Made by a program: the position numbers and the translations under genes. Below are positions 37,467-49,755 of a DNA stretch of 64,000 bases, piece by piece. Source of the DNA: Epiperipatus broadwayi (lineage: Eukaryota > Onychophora > Udeonychophora > Euonychophora > Peripatidae); NCBI GenBank assembly GCA_028023455.1, contig JAQFVV010012441.1, forward strand, positions 6,826,957 to 6,890,956. The letters run 5' to 3'. The notes under the pieces were generated by a model. That model searched no databases, was not told the DNA's origin, and saw only the letters and a list, made by a program, of their open reading frames with translations. Within the stretch, counting starts at the first letter, position 1. Each line of letters opens with the position of its first letter.

Positions 37467-40400
37467 TGTAACCTTCCCCCGCTCCATAATAATAACAACA
37501 TGCCAACATGCTAAGAATATACTAACTATTCCGGAATTTCTTTACTTATTTATTTCCGGTCAATAATAATTAACATTAATAATAATTCCGGGTTATCTAA
37601 CTCAGTCTATCAAATATATTATTATAATTTAAATAAAATAATCACTAGCTCAGAACTTTATAAACACAGTTATGTCTGTGAAATGAATCAACATAAACAT
37701 CTTTTATTATTCCCATGAGACCTGGAGCAATGACAAAGGAACAAGACGAGAGATCATTGAGATACTATCCCAATGGCATAAGAACACTATCCTAAATAAT
37801 TGACTAATAGCATTCCTACGACTTTTAAAACTTTTATCATATCTTAATATTTTTAAAACAAATTCTAGCTCACATAAATAAATTAATTAAATAAAATAGA
37901 GTTAAATTAATCAAATCATATCAAATCAAATAGATAAATCAATAAGTAAATAAATAACTAAATCTCAGGTTCATAAATTGTAATTAAAACTGATTTCATA
38001 TTGCCATAGTAAACTATGATAAGGGAATTTTATGTCATAGTTCACTACGTAACGAATAACTAATTAATAAGAACAATGACAATAATAAAATAATATAATC
38101 TTCTTTTCTTTCTAGATGTATTAAATATTTTCGTGGTAACATTTATTAATCTGATAATCAAAAGTTATGTGGTAACGTTCGCATATATTTTACTTAAATA
38201 TTGTGGCAATTAACCCATGACCAATACCTGTTCTACTTATACTTCTTTCATTTTATTATGTAAATAAAACAAAATAAATTATTAAAATTTCTAATATTTA
38301 TTATCCTGTGCAAAATCATAAACATGTTTAATTATAAACGTGCGTTGTGATTTCATGCATTTCATGTGTAGGAAAAACAACAACCAAGACACAAAGCTTA
38401 CTAATAAAATTTTATAACATTTTATTAACATTATAACAAATAACACTTTGTACATTATTTACAGCGGATATCCCTATTTACTTATCACAAACTTTTATTT
38501 ATACCCGTTGATGTCTTAACATTATTATTATCGAATTTTATTTTACCCTTTTACCATTAATAATTACAAAAGTATTTTACAATATTATTATTATTGGATA
38601 CATGTTTTGAGCTTAGCTGAATACACAAAATTTCTATCCATTAAACTTTTCTATTTGACATTATGTCCTTATAATTTCAAAATTATATTTCTATAAGATC
38701 TTTACTGTTATGTAAAATTATACAAAAATTACAAAATTATACTTATTCTTGTTAGTATGGAATCCTACAGAATTTAATCCTTATGATATTTTCATGTTCC
38801 TTTTATTATCAATCATAATATAATTACTGATAAAATTTTGATCCCATCCTTAACTTTATATAGCAATTAACATTATCCACACACTATGTACAAATACACA
38901 TTTTTGTTATACATTTCTTTAACTCATTTTCCAAATAAACATGCAATCTCTTTTACTAAATCTCACGTACAATATTTTAAAATCTTATTATTGTTTTAAA
39001 ACTTAATTCTAAGGTTTTTTTTTCTTTAAAATTATATCAGTTTAGCAATTGGCTTTAAAATTATATCATATGATTCTTCATCTTTTATAATACTTATACT
39101 TTCACTTTGGACTTATACAATTCTACTTTACTCTAGTAAATAACTATTCTTACATAACTACTATCTAACTTACTTTCTATCTTATGTATCATTTCTATAA
39201 AATTATCTCCCTGACGATGTATTTTCATGAAATCAAGATAGCGAAGATATAGATGCGTTGGATCAAAATAAACAAGATATTATCCTTTATAAAACTTTGA
39301 CAATCATGGCACAGTGAATTTAAGGACGCCATAGAGGAGTGACTTTTATCTGTCTATCTGCCTCTAGTATTGGAAGGATGCTAAAGCTATTTCTTCAGCT
39401 TCATCACATCAGAAAGTTTCAAAGATATGTAAAAAACACTGTCCAGAATATATGTGCTCAGTTATAGGGCGAAGTTATCTACACTGAAGTCACACAAATA
39501 ATTATGATCCACATATTTCATTCCTTATAGTTTAATAAAACATCCTCTTGGTTTCCTTTGACATCAGTACTCCCAAGTCACTATCTGATTGATTTCTTCA
39601 GATTCATCTCTTCATTACATCGACAAATTCTCTGTCTACCTTGCTAATAATAATAAAATTCATTTTTATTTAACTATACAGCTATTCTTAAGAAAATTCT
39701 TTACTATACTTCTCGTATATTTCTATCTCTACTGTTATAAACTATTTGAATATTTTCAATATAAAACTCAAAAGAATCACATAATTAATATGCTACTTAT
39801 TATTAATCATTTTTAGATTATTTATTGCATGCACATTTTAAAATTTTACTACTCTCTTAAATATATGTTTGATGTTGGATAAATGTGTACTTATAACTTT
39901 TAACATCTTTCATACTTCATTCATTAATAGATGACCTATAAAAAAAAATATATTACATATTACCAATAATATTAAAATTACCAACGATCTCTATCCTCTG
40001 GATCGTATTTGTAAACTTCTCCATTCCAGGACTTCTAGTAGGTATTTAAAATTTTCCATACACACATTTTTATTTATACTAATATTTCTCTCATTCCATT
40101 AGCTCGTATATTTAAATATAATTATTATAAAATTTATGTTTATATGTTTCCCTAAGCTAATTCAAATTTTATACTTTAAATACAATAAAAAAAAAATAAT
40201 TAAAACTATATTTACGATACAGCTTTGTTGGACTCGCTTGGAAAATCGTTCATTGCAAAGCTAAAACAAAAAATTATATTTTATTTTCTTCAGTCACTTA
40301 ATGTTCTAATTTAAACTTTTAATTCTGTTTATTAATTCTTCTTGGACGATGATCCTTAATTTTCTTCATCTTTTTCCACTTATTCTTGAGATCTCCTTTA

Positions 40401-42047
40401 CATAGTCTGCTAGCTTTTTCCCCCGCGCGCTTGGTTTTCCCTCGATGCATCTTGTACTTTATTTTAAAAATTCAATAAATTTTTCTTTATTTCCATGGAT
40501 CCATTTTCCTCATTTTAGTGATTAATTATATCTGTTTAAAATAATATTCTTTCCATTTAATATCTTTTCCTTTTTTTTTTCTATGATGAGATAAAAATGT
40601 TAGGTTCCTCTTAGTAAGTTCATATAGCACTTTATACAGGACTATGGCTTTTCTTCTATTTTTAATTTAGAAACTATATTTTAAATAATGTTTTTCCTTT
40701 AATATAACATACTTTTCTTCCTCATTCTTTTTCTATATACTTGAACGCTTATTATGATTTTTCTCATAGAGAAATATGACTTAGTTTTAAATACTTATAA
40801 AACAAATGTTCGTCATAAGATTCTCTCGATAGCAAATAGTTTCTTTCTTATATTTTCACACAGCTTTTCCTTTGTATTTTTCCAAGTTATAGGATTTAAT
40901 TTCTGGTTGAGCACAAATAATACAAAACTTATACAATTTTCACTCATTTTTCTTTCAATAATTATTTCAATTATTATTCTTGGTATTTCCATTTTATTGT
41001 AGGCTGAATGGTCAAATTTGATTAAATCCACTGGTAAGATCACGTAGAAATTAGCAAATCATCTTTCTGGATACAAAATTATATTATCTGTTCAAGACTA
41101 ACTTTAGAATAATTATTAATTTATAAATTTATATTACTTTTTTCAGCTTCGATGTTACAAGCAATTCAAAAAGGTTACCTTCCTCTTCAACTTTCACATT
41201 CCATCTCCCGCTTCTGTCTATCTTAGATTTTTTTCTTGCCAATTTAAATCCGTTGATTGGTCAATATTTGTTTTTAGCGCGAACAATATTAGTCATTCTA
41301 TTTTGGATGATAAATTGTACTTTTTAAATAAATATTTATGACGTAATGTCTGGAATATTACTTTAACTTAATATTATTAAATTTAATCATAGTTTGATAA
41401 AATTATTATTTGATCTTTAAAATAATTATTAAGACAATCTATAATATTTTAAACTTTAATTTTTATGATAGATGACAATTATATCTAGTTTTAAATTCAC
41501 AAACTTTATTATTATTTACCAAGTGTGTGTGTGCGTGAAAGCATGTAATATACGATCACGTGTCTATTCACTTTACAAAAATAATCTTTTATTTATGTCT
41601 CGGTTTAAATTACCAAAACTAATGTACTTTCTAAAATTTTGAAAAATAAATTGAAACTTATAGGACTAAATATAATTCTCACCATCCCGAAGTTTATTAA
41701 TAAAAATATACCCTATTAATTTTGACTAATTATAATATTATCTTTCATTTATTTAAACTATTAATTCTGAAAATATTATATTCTAATCATTACTATAATT
41801 TTAACTGTCTATAGCTGTGTTATTTTGTATGGCCAGCTTTCACAACCATAAGCAATGATATTAAAACTTTATTTAACTGTTTACTTTTTAAAATACTTTA
41901 TTATACTGTTATCTGTTAGGTATTTTAGCTTAAAATTGTATTACAAATCTATTATTACTTTTATATCACTTAAATATAACTTAAAATTTAAAATTTTTTT
42001 CATAATTGACCTTTCTACCCTACCTATGATCTACAGACAAGGGCACA
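37467..42047 (-). repeat. Left LTR (3' LTR of the element)
   Basis: 4,581 bp, TG...CA termini. Downstream repeat in the element's own orientation. Short open frames such as those near 39.6 and 40.8 kb recur in both LTRs and in no coding context, so they are not called. Differences from the other LTR include A/G near 37,849, homopolymer lengths near 39,010 and 40,190, and a small cluster near 41,905-41,915. Confidence 0.95.
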
Positions 42048-42050
42048 TAA

Positions 42051-42061
42051 CTTCCCCCTTC
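42051..42061 (-). other. Polypurine tract
   Basis: GAAGGGGGAAG on the minus strand, three bases from the 3' LTR. This is the expected position for the plus-strand DNA primer of an LTR retrotransposon and fixes the element's direction. Confidence 0.85.
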
Positions 42062-42255
42062 GAATAAAAAATTTTAAATTAAATATTCAGTTTAATATCT
42101 ACTTTATTTATTAACATTCTTTATCTTATTATTTGCTACAACCAAATTTCATCCTACCACCTAGTACAATAAAATACACTATTTGACACATGTGTAAATA
42201 TAGCCTTTAAACATTTTACCCAATTTTGGATTTTTTACTACTTGTAAAATTTTTT

Positions 42256-42444
42256 CTACTCTTCTGATGGGTATGGTATTAGGCTTCGTGCGTTATATGT
42301 TCCTTTTTCACCTTCTGGTGTAGATAGGACAAACGCATTTTCTCCTATTTTTCTCAAAATTTTGTATGGACCTTCATACAATTCCAGAAACTTTCTAAAT
42401 TGGTTTCTTTGTAGGTTGCTATTGTTTGAAATCTTATATTTGTT
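42256..42444 (-). pseudogene. Vestigial integrase C-terminal tail (GPY/F-like)
   Basis: The minus strand from 42,444 encodes about 62 codons ending at TAG (42,258-42,256). It includes NQFRKFLELYEGPYKILRKI, then GENAFVLSTPEGEKGTYN and ARSLIPYPSEE. The pattern F...Y.GPYK(I/V)L...G.NA(F/Y).L..P.G....N...L.PY is that of the GPY/F module at the C-terminus of Ty3/Gypsy integrases. Nothing upstream encodes the zinc-binding or DDE parts. TTTTTTTTTTCAG precedes it directly (42,457-42,445), as a 3' splice site would. It lies in the same reading frame as the long ORF but after two stop codons, so a spliced product is possible but unproven. Confidence 0.7.
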
Positions 42445-42525
42445 CTGAAAAAAAAAATAAGGTTATAATACATTATTAACTATACATTTTTTTTTTTTTT
42501 TTTTAGGAATTATTTGTCTTAATTA

Positions 42526-44529
42526 TTAGGTATTCTCTTTTTTTCTAAATCTAAATTTTAATTCTTTCTCACCTTCCTTAAGCTTCACCTTAGCTTTTCC
42601 TATCTTCTTTTCTTTATTAAAATTATTCTCAAGAAAATCTGGGATAAATTTCTCGTGCTTTAGACATTTCAGTCTTACTTTTATCTTACCTAAATTTTTA
42701 TTCTTATTAAATTTTCCTCTTATAAATTCACTATTAGGTATTAAGTTTCTAATTCCATTAAACAATATTTCTTTAGAAATATTAAATTGTAAATGAATAT
42801 TTTTATCATTAAAACTACATTTAGATATCATCTCTTCTATTTTATTTTTAAATTTATTACTACTTTTATCGATGATTTTTGGTAACTCCTGTTCCAATAA
42901 CTTTAAATACTTTTGCTCTGAATAATTTGGTCTTATCTTTGTAAATTTACCAAATCTTTTATCATCGCTATAATATTTTTTAAAACTATTAATTTGATCT
43001 ATGTTTCTTTCACCAACTAATCTTTTATAGGATTTACTCACTTCTATCCTTTCATTAGTTAATTTAAAATATTCCTTGGGATTGTTCAGTATTCTTTTAT
43101 ATAATTCATTACTACTATTAACTATTTCAATAGATTTTTTATGAAACTTCTTTTCTTCATAAATCATTTCATTATTGATAATAGTTTTTTCAATAAATAT
43201 TTTGATTTCTTTCCTGGCTAATTTAACATAAGGCTCATCTTTTCTTAACTCATTATCTACTATCTTAACAAGTGATACATCATTATATCTATCTTTATCT
43301 TCTAATTTAACAGAATCTAGATTTTCTACTGTCAAATCACCATATAAGTTAATATCTTTGTTAACTATCTCACTGAATTGTGGATTTTCTTCAGTTACAA
43401 TCTCTACAATTTCTTTGTTATCTACCATATTTTCACTAATAGATTCTGGATTATTTTCTAAATCTGTATTAATTATTTCAACAGATTGACTAATAATCGT
43501 TTCATGAGATACTTCCTTACTTACACTCTTTCCTTCTACGTTTTGTATCTCTAAATCTTTTAATTTTTCCATTACTTCTTTTTGAACTTCCTCTTTTATA
43601 TCTCTCTTATTTTGTTTTGCTAAGTCACTAAATTTATCCACTAATTCTCTCTCCATTTCATCTTTCATTCTTATTTTACTTTGTATTATTTCTTCTTTGA
43701 TTTCATATATTTCATTTTTAATATCCAATTGGTTATTATCCAACTCTTGTTTTATTTGGCTATTATTATTCTGACATTGTATAATAGAATCCTCTATTTG
43801 TTTGTTTATACCTTTTATAGTTATTTCACTAAATTCCATAAATTTAGTTTTTAGCAACTCCTGGTTATTATAGTCTATCTTTTCTATCTCATCTTTTAAA
43901 GAACTAATAATTTTTTCATTATTATCTAATCTTGATTCTAACCCATTAAATTTATTATGGGTTTCCTCTTGAAAGTCTTCCATAGTTTTACAAGTACCAT
44001 CCAGCTTTATATTCATACCATTTATACATGTTTTAATTTCATTGTTATTTTTACTTATAGTTTCCTGGAGATATTCAAATTTCATATTACATTCTTCCCT
44101 ATTTCTTTTATTATCTTCTTGCATTTCTTCTTTAATTCTGTTAATATTTTCTTTAATCTCTTCTTTAATTTCTTCTCTATTTCTGCTTATATTTTCACTA
44201 ATAGATTCAAATTTTATATTATTATCTGCTTGTGTTTTATTTATATTTTCATTAATAGATTCAAATTTTATATTCATCTCTTTCATCATCAGTGCTATTT
44301 GAGACAATAAGAAGCTATCTCTATCTCTTTCATGTGTGAATATTCCTTCTTCCTTTATTTTTAATTCCCCAATCTTTTCTTCTTCTTTTATTTCTTCCTC
44401 GACAATTTGTACAAGATCTGTAACTGTTTCTACTTTAATAGTATCTTCCATTTTACTTTCCTCCTCACAACTATGATCCACTACAAACTCAGAGATTTCT
44501 TCTACTAAATCTTTATTTTGTTTATCCAT
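42526..44529 (-). CDS. Coiled-coil, gag-like protein of the LTR retrotransposon
   Basis: 667 codons from the methionine that starts MDKQNKDLVEEISEF; the frame stays open 39 codons further, to 44,646. I prefer the internal start because the extra part is unlike the rest and the acidic N-terminus begins here. Residues 1-70 are acidic. About 75-400 is a long, highly charged coiled coil rich in asparagine, glutamate and lysine, with repeated words such as KFES(I)NENI and RIKEEM. From about 440 the protein turns basic and ends in KELKFRFRKKENT. There is no CCHC knuckle, protease or polymerase motif. It occupies the gag position between primer site and purine tract, so a particle-forming or RNA-binding role is likely by position only. 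Its openness over 2 kb in such AT-rich DNA argues for recent selection. Confidence 0.75.
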   Translation of the reverse strand: MDKQNKDLVEEISEFVVDHSCEEESKMEDTIKVETVTDLVQIVEEEIKEEEKIGELKIKEEGIFTHERDRDSFLLSQIALMMKEMNIKFESINENINKTQADNNIKFESISENISRNREEIKEEIKENINRIKEEMQEDNKRNREECNMKFEYLQETISKNNNEIKTCINGMNIKLDGTCKTMEDFQEETHNKFNGLESRLDNNEKIISSLKDEIEKIDYNNQELLKTKFMEFSEITIKGINKQIEDSIIQCQNNNSQIKQELDNNQLDIKNEIYEIKEEIIQSKIRMKDEMERELVDKFSDLAKQNKRDIKEEVQKEVMEKLKDLEIQNVEGKSVSKEVSHETIISQSVEIINTDLENNPESISENMVDNKEIVEIVTEENPQFSEIVNKDINLYGDLTVENLDSVKLEDKDRYNDVSLVKIVDNELRKDEPYVKLARKEIKIFIEKTIINNEMIYEEKKFHKKSIEIVNSSNELYKRILNNPKEYFKLTNERIEVSKSYKRLVGERNIDQINSFKKYYSDDKRFGKFTKIRPNYSEQKYLKLLEQELPKIIDKSSNKFKNKIEEMISKCSFNDKNIHLQFNISKEILFNGIRNLIPNSEFIRGKFNKNKNLGKIKVRLKCLKHEKFIPDFLENNFNKEKKIGKAKVKLKEGEKELKFRFRKKENT

Positions 44530-45177
44530 TTTTCCTTTTATAATAATTTTCCTCAAAATTTTATCACAATAATATACTATTATTAATTTTTCATAAAATG
44601 TTCTCTTACCAGTTTCTCCATCTCCTTTAACCACTACCCACAACAAAATATAGCAATACCTTCTACCCTTTTCCCTTATATTTATCTAACTACTTATAAT
44701 AACAATAACAAATTAAATTATATGTGTCATATTATTATTTCCCACATGCATGATTCACAAACACTTTGCACAGATCATAACACTCTTAAATATATTTTTC
44801 AATAATATTTCCACAAATTTAAATGGTCATATTAATTATTAATAATTGTTAGCCACATATGCATATTTTAAATTTTATTTGTCAAACGAACCACCACAAT
44901 ATAATACGTTTTTCTAAATGATCAGATTATCTACCACGCGAAATTATAATTATCCCAACAATAAATATTATTTTTATAATTAAATCCGAAACTATCTATT
45001 TTTTATAAAATATGTCTGTTGACAATCTCTGATTTTACATATTTAAATTCAAATATTAAACTATATATTCCCACTACACATCGTACAATACGTTGGAAAA
45101 ACAAATTTATATTCTTTCGATTGCAGTCCCTACTGCACATCGGGCCACGCGTTGCTGGCGCCAAATTCTCTTCCGTC
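44530..45177 (-). other. Leader of the LTR retrotransposon with primer-binding site
   Basis: Non-coding leader between the 5' LTR (right) and the long ORF. The minus strand at 45,163-45,144 reads TGGCGCCAGCAACGCGTGGC. TGGCGCC at 14 bases from the LTR edge is the 3'-terminal complement of lysine-type tRNA acceptor ends. The following CAACG.GTGG can be aligned with the lysine tRNA stem only by allowing gaps. So it is very probably the primer site, although the precise tRNA is uncertain. Note that the remainder is AT-rich. Confidence 0.7.
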
Positions 45178-48100
45178 TGTAACCTTCCCCCGCTCCATAA
45201 TAATAACAACATGCCAACATGCTAAGAATATACTAACTATTCCGGAATTTCTTTACTTATTTATTTCCGGTCAATAATAATTAACATTAATAATAATTCC
45301 GGGTTATCTAACTCAGTCTATCAAATATATTATTATAATTTAAATAAAATAATCACTAGCTCAGAACTTTATAAACACAGTTATGTCTGTGAAATGAATC
45401 AACATAAACATCTTTTATTATTCCCATGAGACCTGGAGCAATGACAAAGGAACAAGACGAGAGATCATTGAGATACTATCCCAATGGCATAAGAACACTA
45501 TCCTAAATAATTGACTAATAGCATTCCTACGACTTTTAAAACTTTTATCATATCTTAGTATTTTTAAAACAAATTCTAGCTCACATAAATAAATTAATTA
45601 AATAAAATAGAGTTAAATTAATCAAATCATATCAAATCAAATAGATAAATCAATAAGTAAATAAATAACTAAATCTCAGGTTCATAAATTGTAATTAAAA
45701 CTGATTTCATATTGCCATAGTAAACTATGATAAGGGAATTTTATGTCATAGTTCACTACGTAACGAATAACTAATTAATAAGAACAATGACAATAATAAA
45801 ATAATATAATCTTCTTTTCTTTCTAGATGTATTAAATATTTTCGTGGTAACATTTATTAATCTGATAATCAAAAGTTATGTGGTAACGTTCGCATATATT
45901 TTACTTAAATATTGTGGCAATTAACCCATGACCAATACCTGTTCTACTTATACTTCTTTCATTTTATTATGTAAATAAAACAAAATAAATTATTAAAATT
46001 TCTAATATTTATTATCCTGTGCAAAATCATAAACATGTTTAATTATAAACGTGCGTTGTGATTTCATGCATTTCATGTGTAGGAAAAACAACAACCAAGA
46101 CACAAAGCTTACTAATAAAATTTTATAACATTTTATTAACATTATAACAAATAACAATTTGTACATTATTTACAGCGGATATCCCTATTTACTTATCACA
46201 AACTTTTATTTATACCCGTTGATGTCTTAACATTATTATTATCGAATTTTATTTTACCCTTTTACCATTAATAATTACAAAAGTATTTTACAATATTATT
46301 ATTATTGGATACATGTTTTGAGCTTAGCTGAATACACAAAATTTCTATCCATTAAACTTTTCTATTTGACATTATGTCCTTATAATTTCAAAATTATATT
46401 TCTATAAGATCTTTACTGTTATGTAAAATTATACAAAAATTACAAAATTATACTTATTCTTGTTAGTATGGAATCCTACAGAATTTAATCCTTATGATAT
46501 TTTCATGTTCCTTTTATTATCAATCATAATATAATTACTGATAAAATTTTGATCCCATCCTTAACTTTATATAGCAATTAACATTATCCACACACTATGT
46601 ACAAATACACATTTTTGTCATACATTTCTTTAACTCATTTTCCAAATAAACATGCAATCTCTTTTACTAAATCTCACGTACAATATTTTAAAATCTTATT
46701 ATTGTTTTAAAACTTAATTCTAAGGTTTTTTCCTTTAAAATTATATCAGTTTAGCAATTGGCTTTAAAATTATATCATATGATTCTTCATCTTTTATAAT
46801 ACTTATACTTTCACTTTGGACTTATACAATTCTACTTTACTCTAGTAAAGCAACTATTCTTACATAACTACTATCTAACTTACTTTCTATCTTATGTATC
46901 ATTTCTATAAAATTATCTCCCTGACGATGTATTTTCATGAAATCAAGATAGCGAAGATATAGATGCGTTGGATCAAAATAAACAAGATATTATCCTTTAT
47001 AAAACTTTGACAATCATGGCACAGTGAATTTAAGGACGCCATAGAGGAGTGACTTTTATCTGTCTATCTGCCTCTAGTATTGGAAGGATGCTAAAGCTAT
47101 TTCTTCAGCTTCATCACATCAGAAAGTTTCAAAGATATGTAAAAACACTGTCCAGAATATATGTGCTCAGTTATAGGGCGAAGTTATCTACACTGAAGTC
47201 ACACAAATAATTATGATCCACATATTTCATTCCTTATAGTTTAATAAAACATCCTCTTGGTTTCCTTTGACATCAGTACTCCCAAGTCACTATCTGATTG
47301 ATTTCTTCAGATTCATCTCTTCATTACATCGACAAATTCTCTGTCTACCTTGCTAATAATAATAAAATTCATTTTTATTTAACTATACAGCTATTCTTAA
47401 GAAAATTCTTTACTATACTTCTCGTATATTTCTATCTCTACTGTTATAAACTATTTGAATATTTTCAATATAAAACTCAAAAGAATCACATAATTAATAT
47501 GCTACTTATTATTAATCATTTTTAGATTATTTATTGCATGCACATTTTAAAATTTTACTACTCTCTTAAATATATGTTTGATGTTGGATAAATGTGTACT
47601 TATAACTTTTAACATCTTTCATACTTCATTCATTAATAGATGACCTATAAAAAAAAATATATTACATATTACCAATAATATTAAAATTACCAACGATCTC
47701 TATCCTCTGGATCGTATTTGTAAACTTCTCCATTCCAGGACTTCTAGTAGGTATTTAAAATTTTCCATACACACATTTTTATTTATACTAATATTTCTCT
47801 CATTCCATTAGCTCGTATATTTAAATATAATTATTATAAAATTTATGTTTATATGTTTCCCTAAGCTAATTCAAATTTTATACTTTAAATACAATAAAAA
47901 AAAATAATTAAAACTATATTTACGATACAGCTTTGTTGGACTCGCTTGGAAAATCGTTCATTGCAAAGCTAAAACAAAAAATTATATTTTATTTTCTTCA
48001 GTCACTTAATGTTCTAATTTAAACTTTTAATTCTGTTTATTAATTCTTCTTGGACGATGATCCTTAATTTTCTTCATCTTTTTCCACTTATTCTTGAGAT

Positions 48101-49755
48101 CTCCTTTACATAGTCTGCTAGCTTTTTCCCCCGCGCGCTTGGTTTTCCCTCGATGCATCTTGTACTTTATTTTAAAAATTCAATAAATTTTTCTTTATTT
48201 CCATGGATCCATTTTCCTCATTTTAGTGATTAATTATATCTGTTTAAAATAATATTCTTTCCATTTAATATCTTTTCCTTTTTTTTTTTTATGATGAGAT
48301 AAAAATGTTAGGTTCCTCTTAGTAAGTTCATATAGCACTTTATACAGGACTATGGCTTTTCTTCTATTTTTAATTTAGAAACTATATTTTAAATAATGTT
48401 TTTCCTTTAATATAACATACTTTTCTTCCTCATTCTTTTTCTATATACTTGAACGCTTATTATGATTTTTCTCATAGAGAAATATGACTTAGTTTTAAAT
48501 ACTTATAAAACAAATGTTCGTCATAAGATTCTCTCGATAGCAAATAGTTGCTTTCTTATATTTTCACACAGCTTTTCCTTTGTATTTTTCCAAGTTATAG
48601 GATTTAATTTCTGGTTGAGCACAAATAATACAAAACTTATACAATTTTCACTCATTTTTCTTTCAATAATTATTTCAATTATTATTCTTGGTATTTCCAT
48701 TTTATTGTAGGCTGAATGGTCAAATTTGATTAAATCCACTGGTAAGATCACGTAGAAATTAGCAAATCATCTTTCTGGATACAAAATTATATTATCTGTT
48801 CAAGACTAACTTTAGAATAATTATTAATTTATAAATTTATATTACTTTTTTCAGCTTCGATGTTACAAGCAATTCAAAAAGGTTACCTTCCTCTTCAACT
48901 TTCACATTCCATCTCCCGCTTCTGTCTATCTTAGATTTTTTTCTTGCCAATTTAAATCCGTTGATTGGTCAATATTTGTTTTTAGCGCGAACAATATTAG
49001 TCATTCTATTTTGGATGATAAATTGTACTTTTTAAATAAATATTTATGACGTAATGTCTGGAATATTACTTTAACTTAATATTATTAAATTTAATCATAG
49101 TTTGATAAAATTATTATTTGATCTTTAAAATAATTATTAAGACAATCTATAATATTTTAAACTTTAATTTTTATGATAGATGACAATTATATCTAGTTTT
49201 AAATTCACAAACTTTATTATTATTTACCAAGTGTGTGTGTGCGTGAAAGCATGTAATATACGATCACGTGTCTATTCACTTTACAAAAATAATCTTTTAT
49301 TTATGTCTCGGTTTAAATTACCAAAACTAATGTACTTTCTAAAATTTTGAAAAATAAATTGAAACTTATAGGACTAAATATAATTCTCACCATCCCGAAG
49401 TTTATTAATAAAAATATACCCTATTAATTTTGACTAATTATAATATTATCTTTCATTTATTTAAACTATTAATTCTGAAAATATTATATTCTAATCATTA
49501 CTATAATTTTAACTGTCTATAGCTGTGTTATTTTGTATGGCCAGCTTTCACAACCATAAGCAATGATATTAAAACTTTATTTAACTGTTTACTTTTTAAA
49601 ATACTTTATTATACTATGATCTACTAGGTATTTTAGCTTAAAATTGTATTACAAATCTATTAGTACTTTTATATCACTTAAATATAACTTAAAATTTAAA
49701 ATTTTTTTCATAATTGACCTTTCTACCCTACCTATGATCTACAGACAAGGGCACA
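45178..49755 (-). repeat. Right LTR (5' LTR of the element)
   Basis: 4,578 bp, nearly identical to the left LTR. Transcription on the minus strand would start inside it. I could not place U3/R/U5 borders or a promoter from sequence alone. Confidence 0.95.

Larger units (their letters stand above)
37467..49755 (-). mobile_element. Young non-autonomous LTR retrotransposon with giant LTRs
   Basis: Two direct repeats (37,467-42,047 and 45,178-49,755) of 4,581 and 4,578 bp enclose 3,130 bp. Each starts TGTAACC and ends GGGCACA on the plus strand, so on the coding (minus) strand they start TGTGCCC and end GGTTACA. Both ends meet ATATAT, consistent with a short target duplication inside (TA)n, although that repeat makes the duplication ambiguous. 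Orientation is minus: primer site next to the right LTR, purine tract next to the left. The interior has one long ORF and an integrase tail but no protease, reverse transcriptase or RNase H. By eye the LTRs differ at only about 12-20 places, mostly homopolymer length, so the insertion is recent. Confidence 0.93.

Noticed and set aside
39589-41043. Open frames of 75-82 codons inside the LTRs, repeated at 47.3-48.8 kb
   Set aside because: Their conservation only reflects LTR identity; no motif and no supporting start context.
43957-44310. Hydrophobic plus-strand frames opposite the coiled-coil ORF
   Set aside because: Shadow of a lysine/glutamate/asparagine-rich gene on the other strand.
42526-44529. 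The coiled-coil ORF as a host myosin- or kinesin-like gene
   Set aside because: It sits exactly between primer site and purine tract of an LTR element, has no introns and no motor or other host domain.
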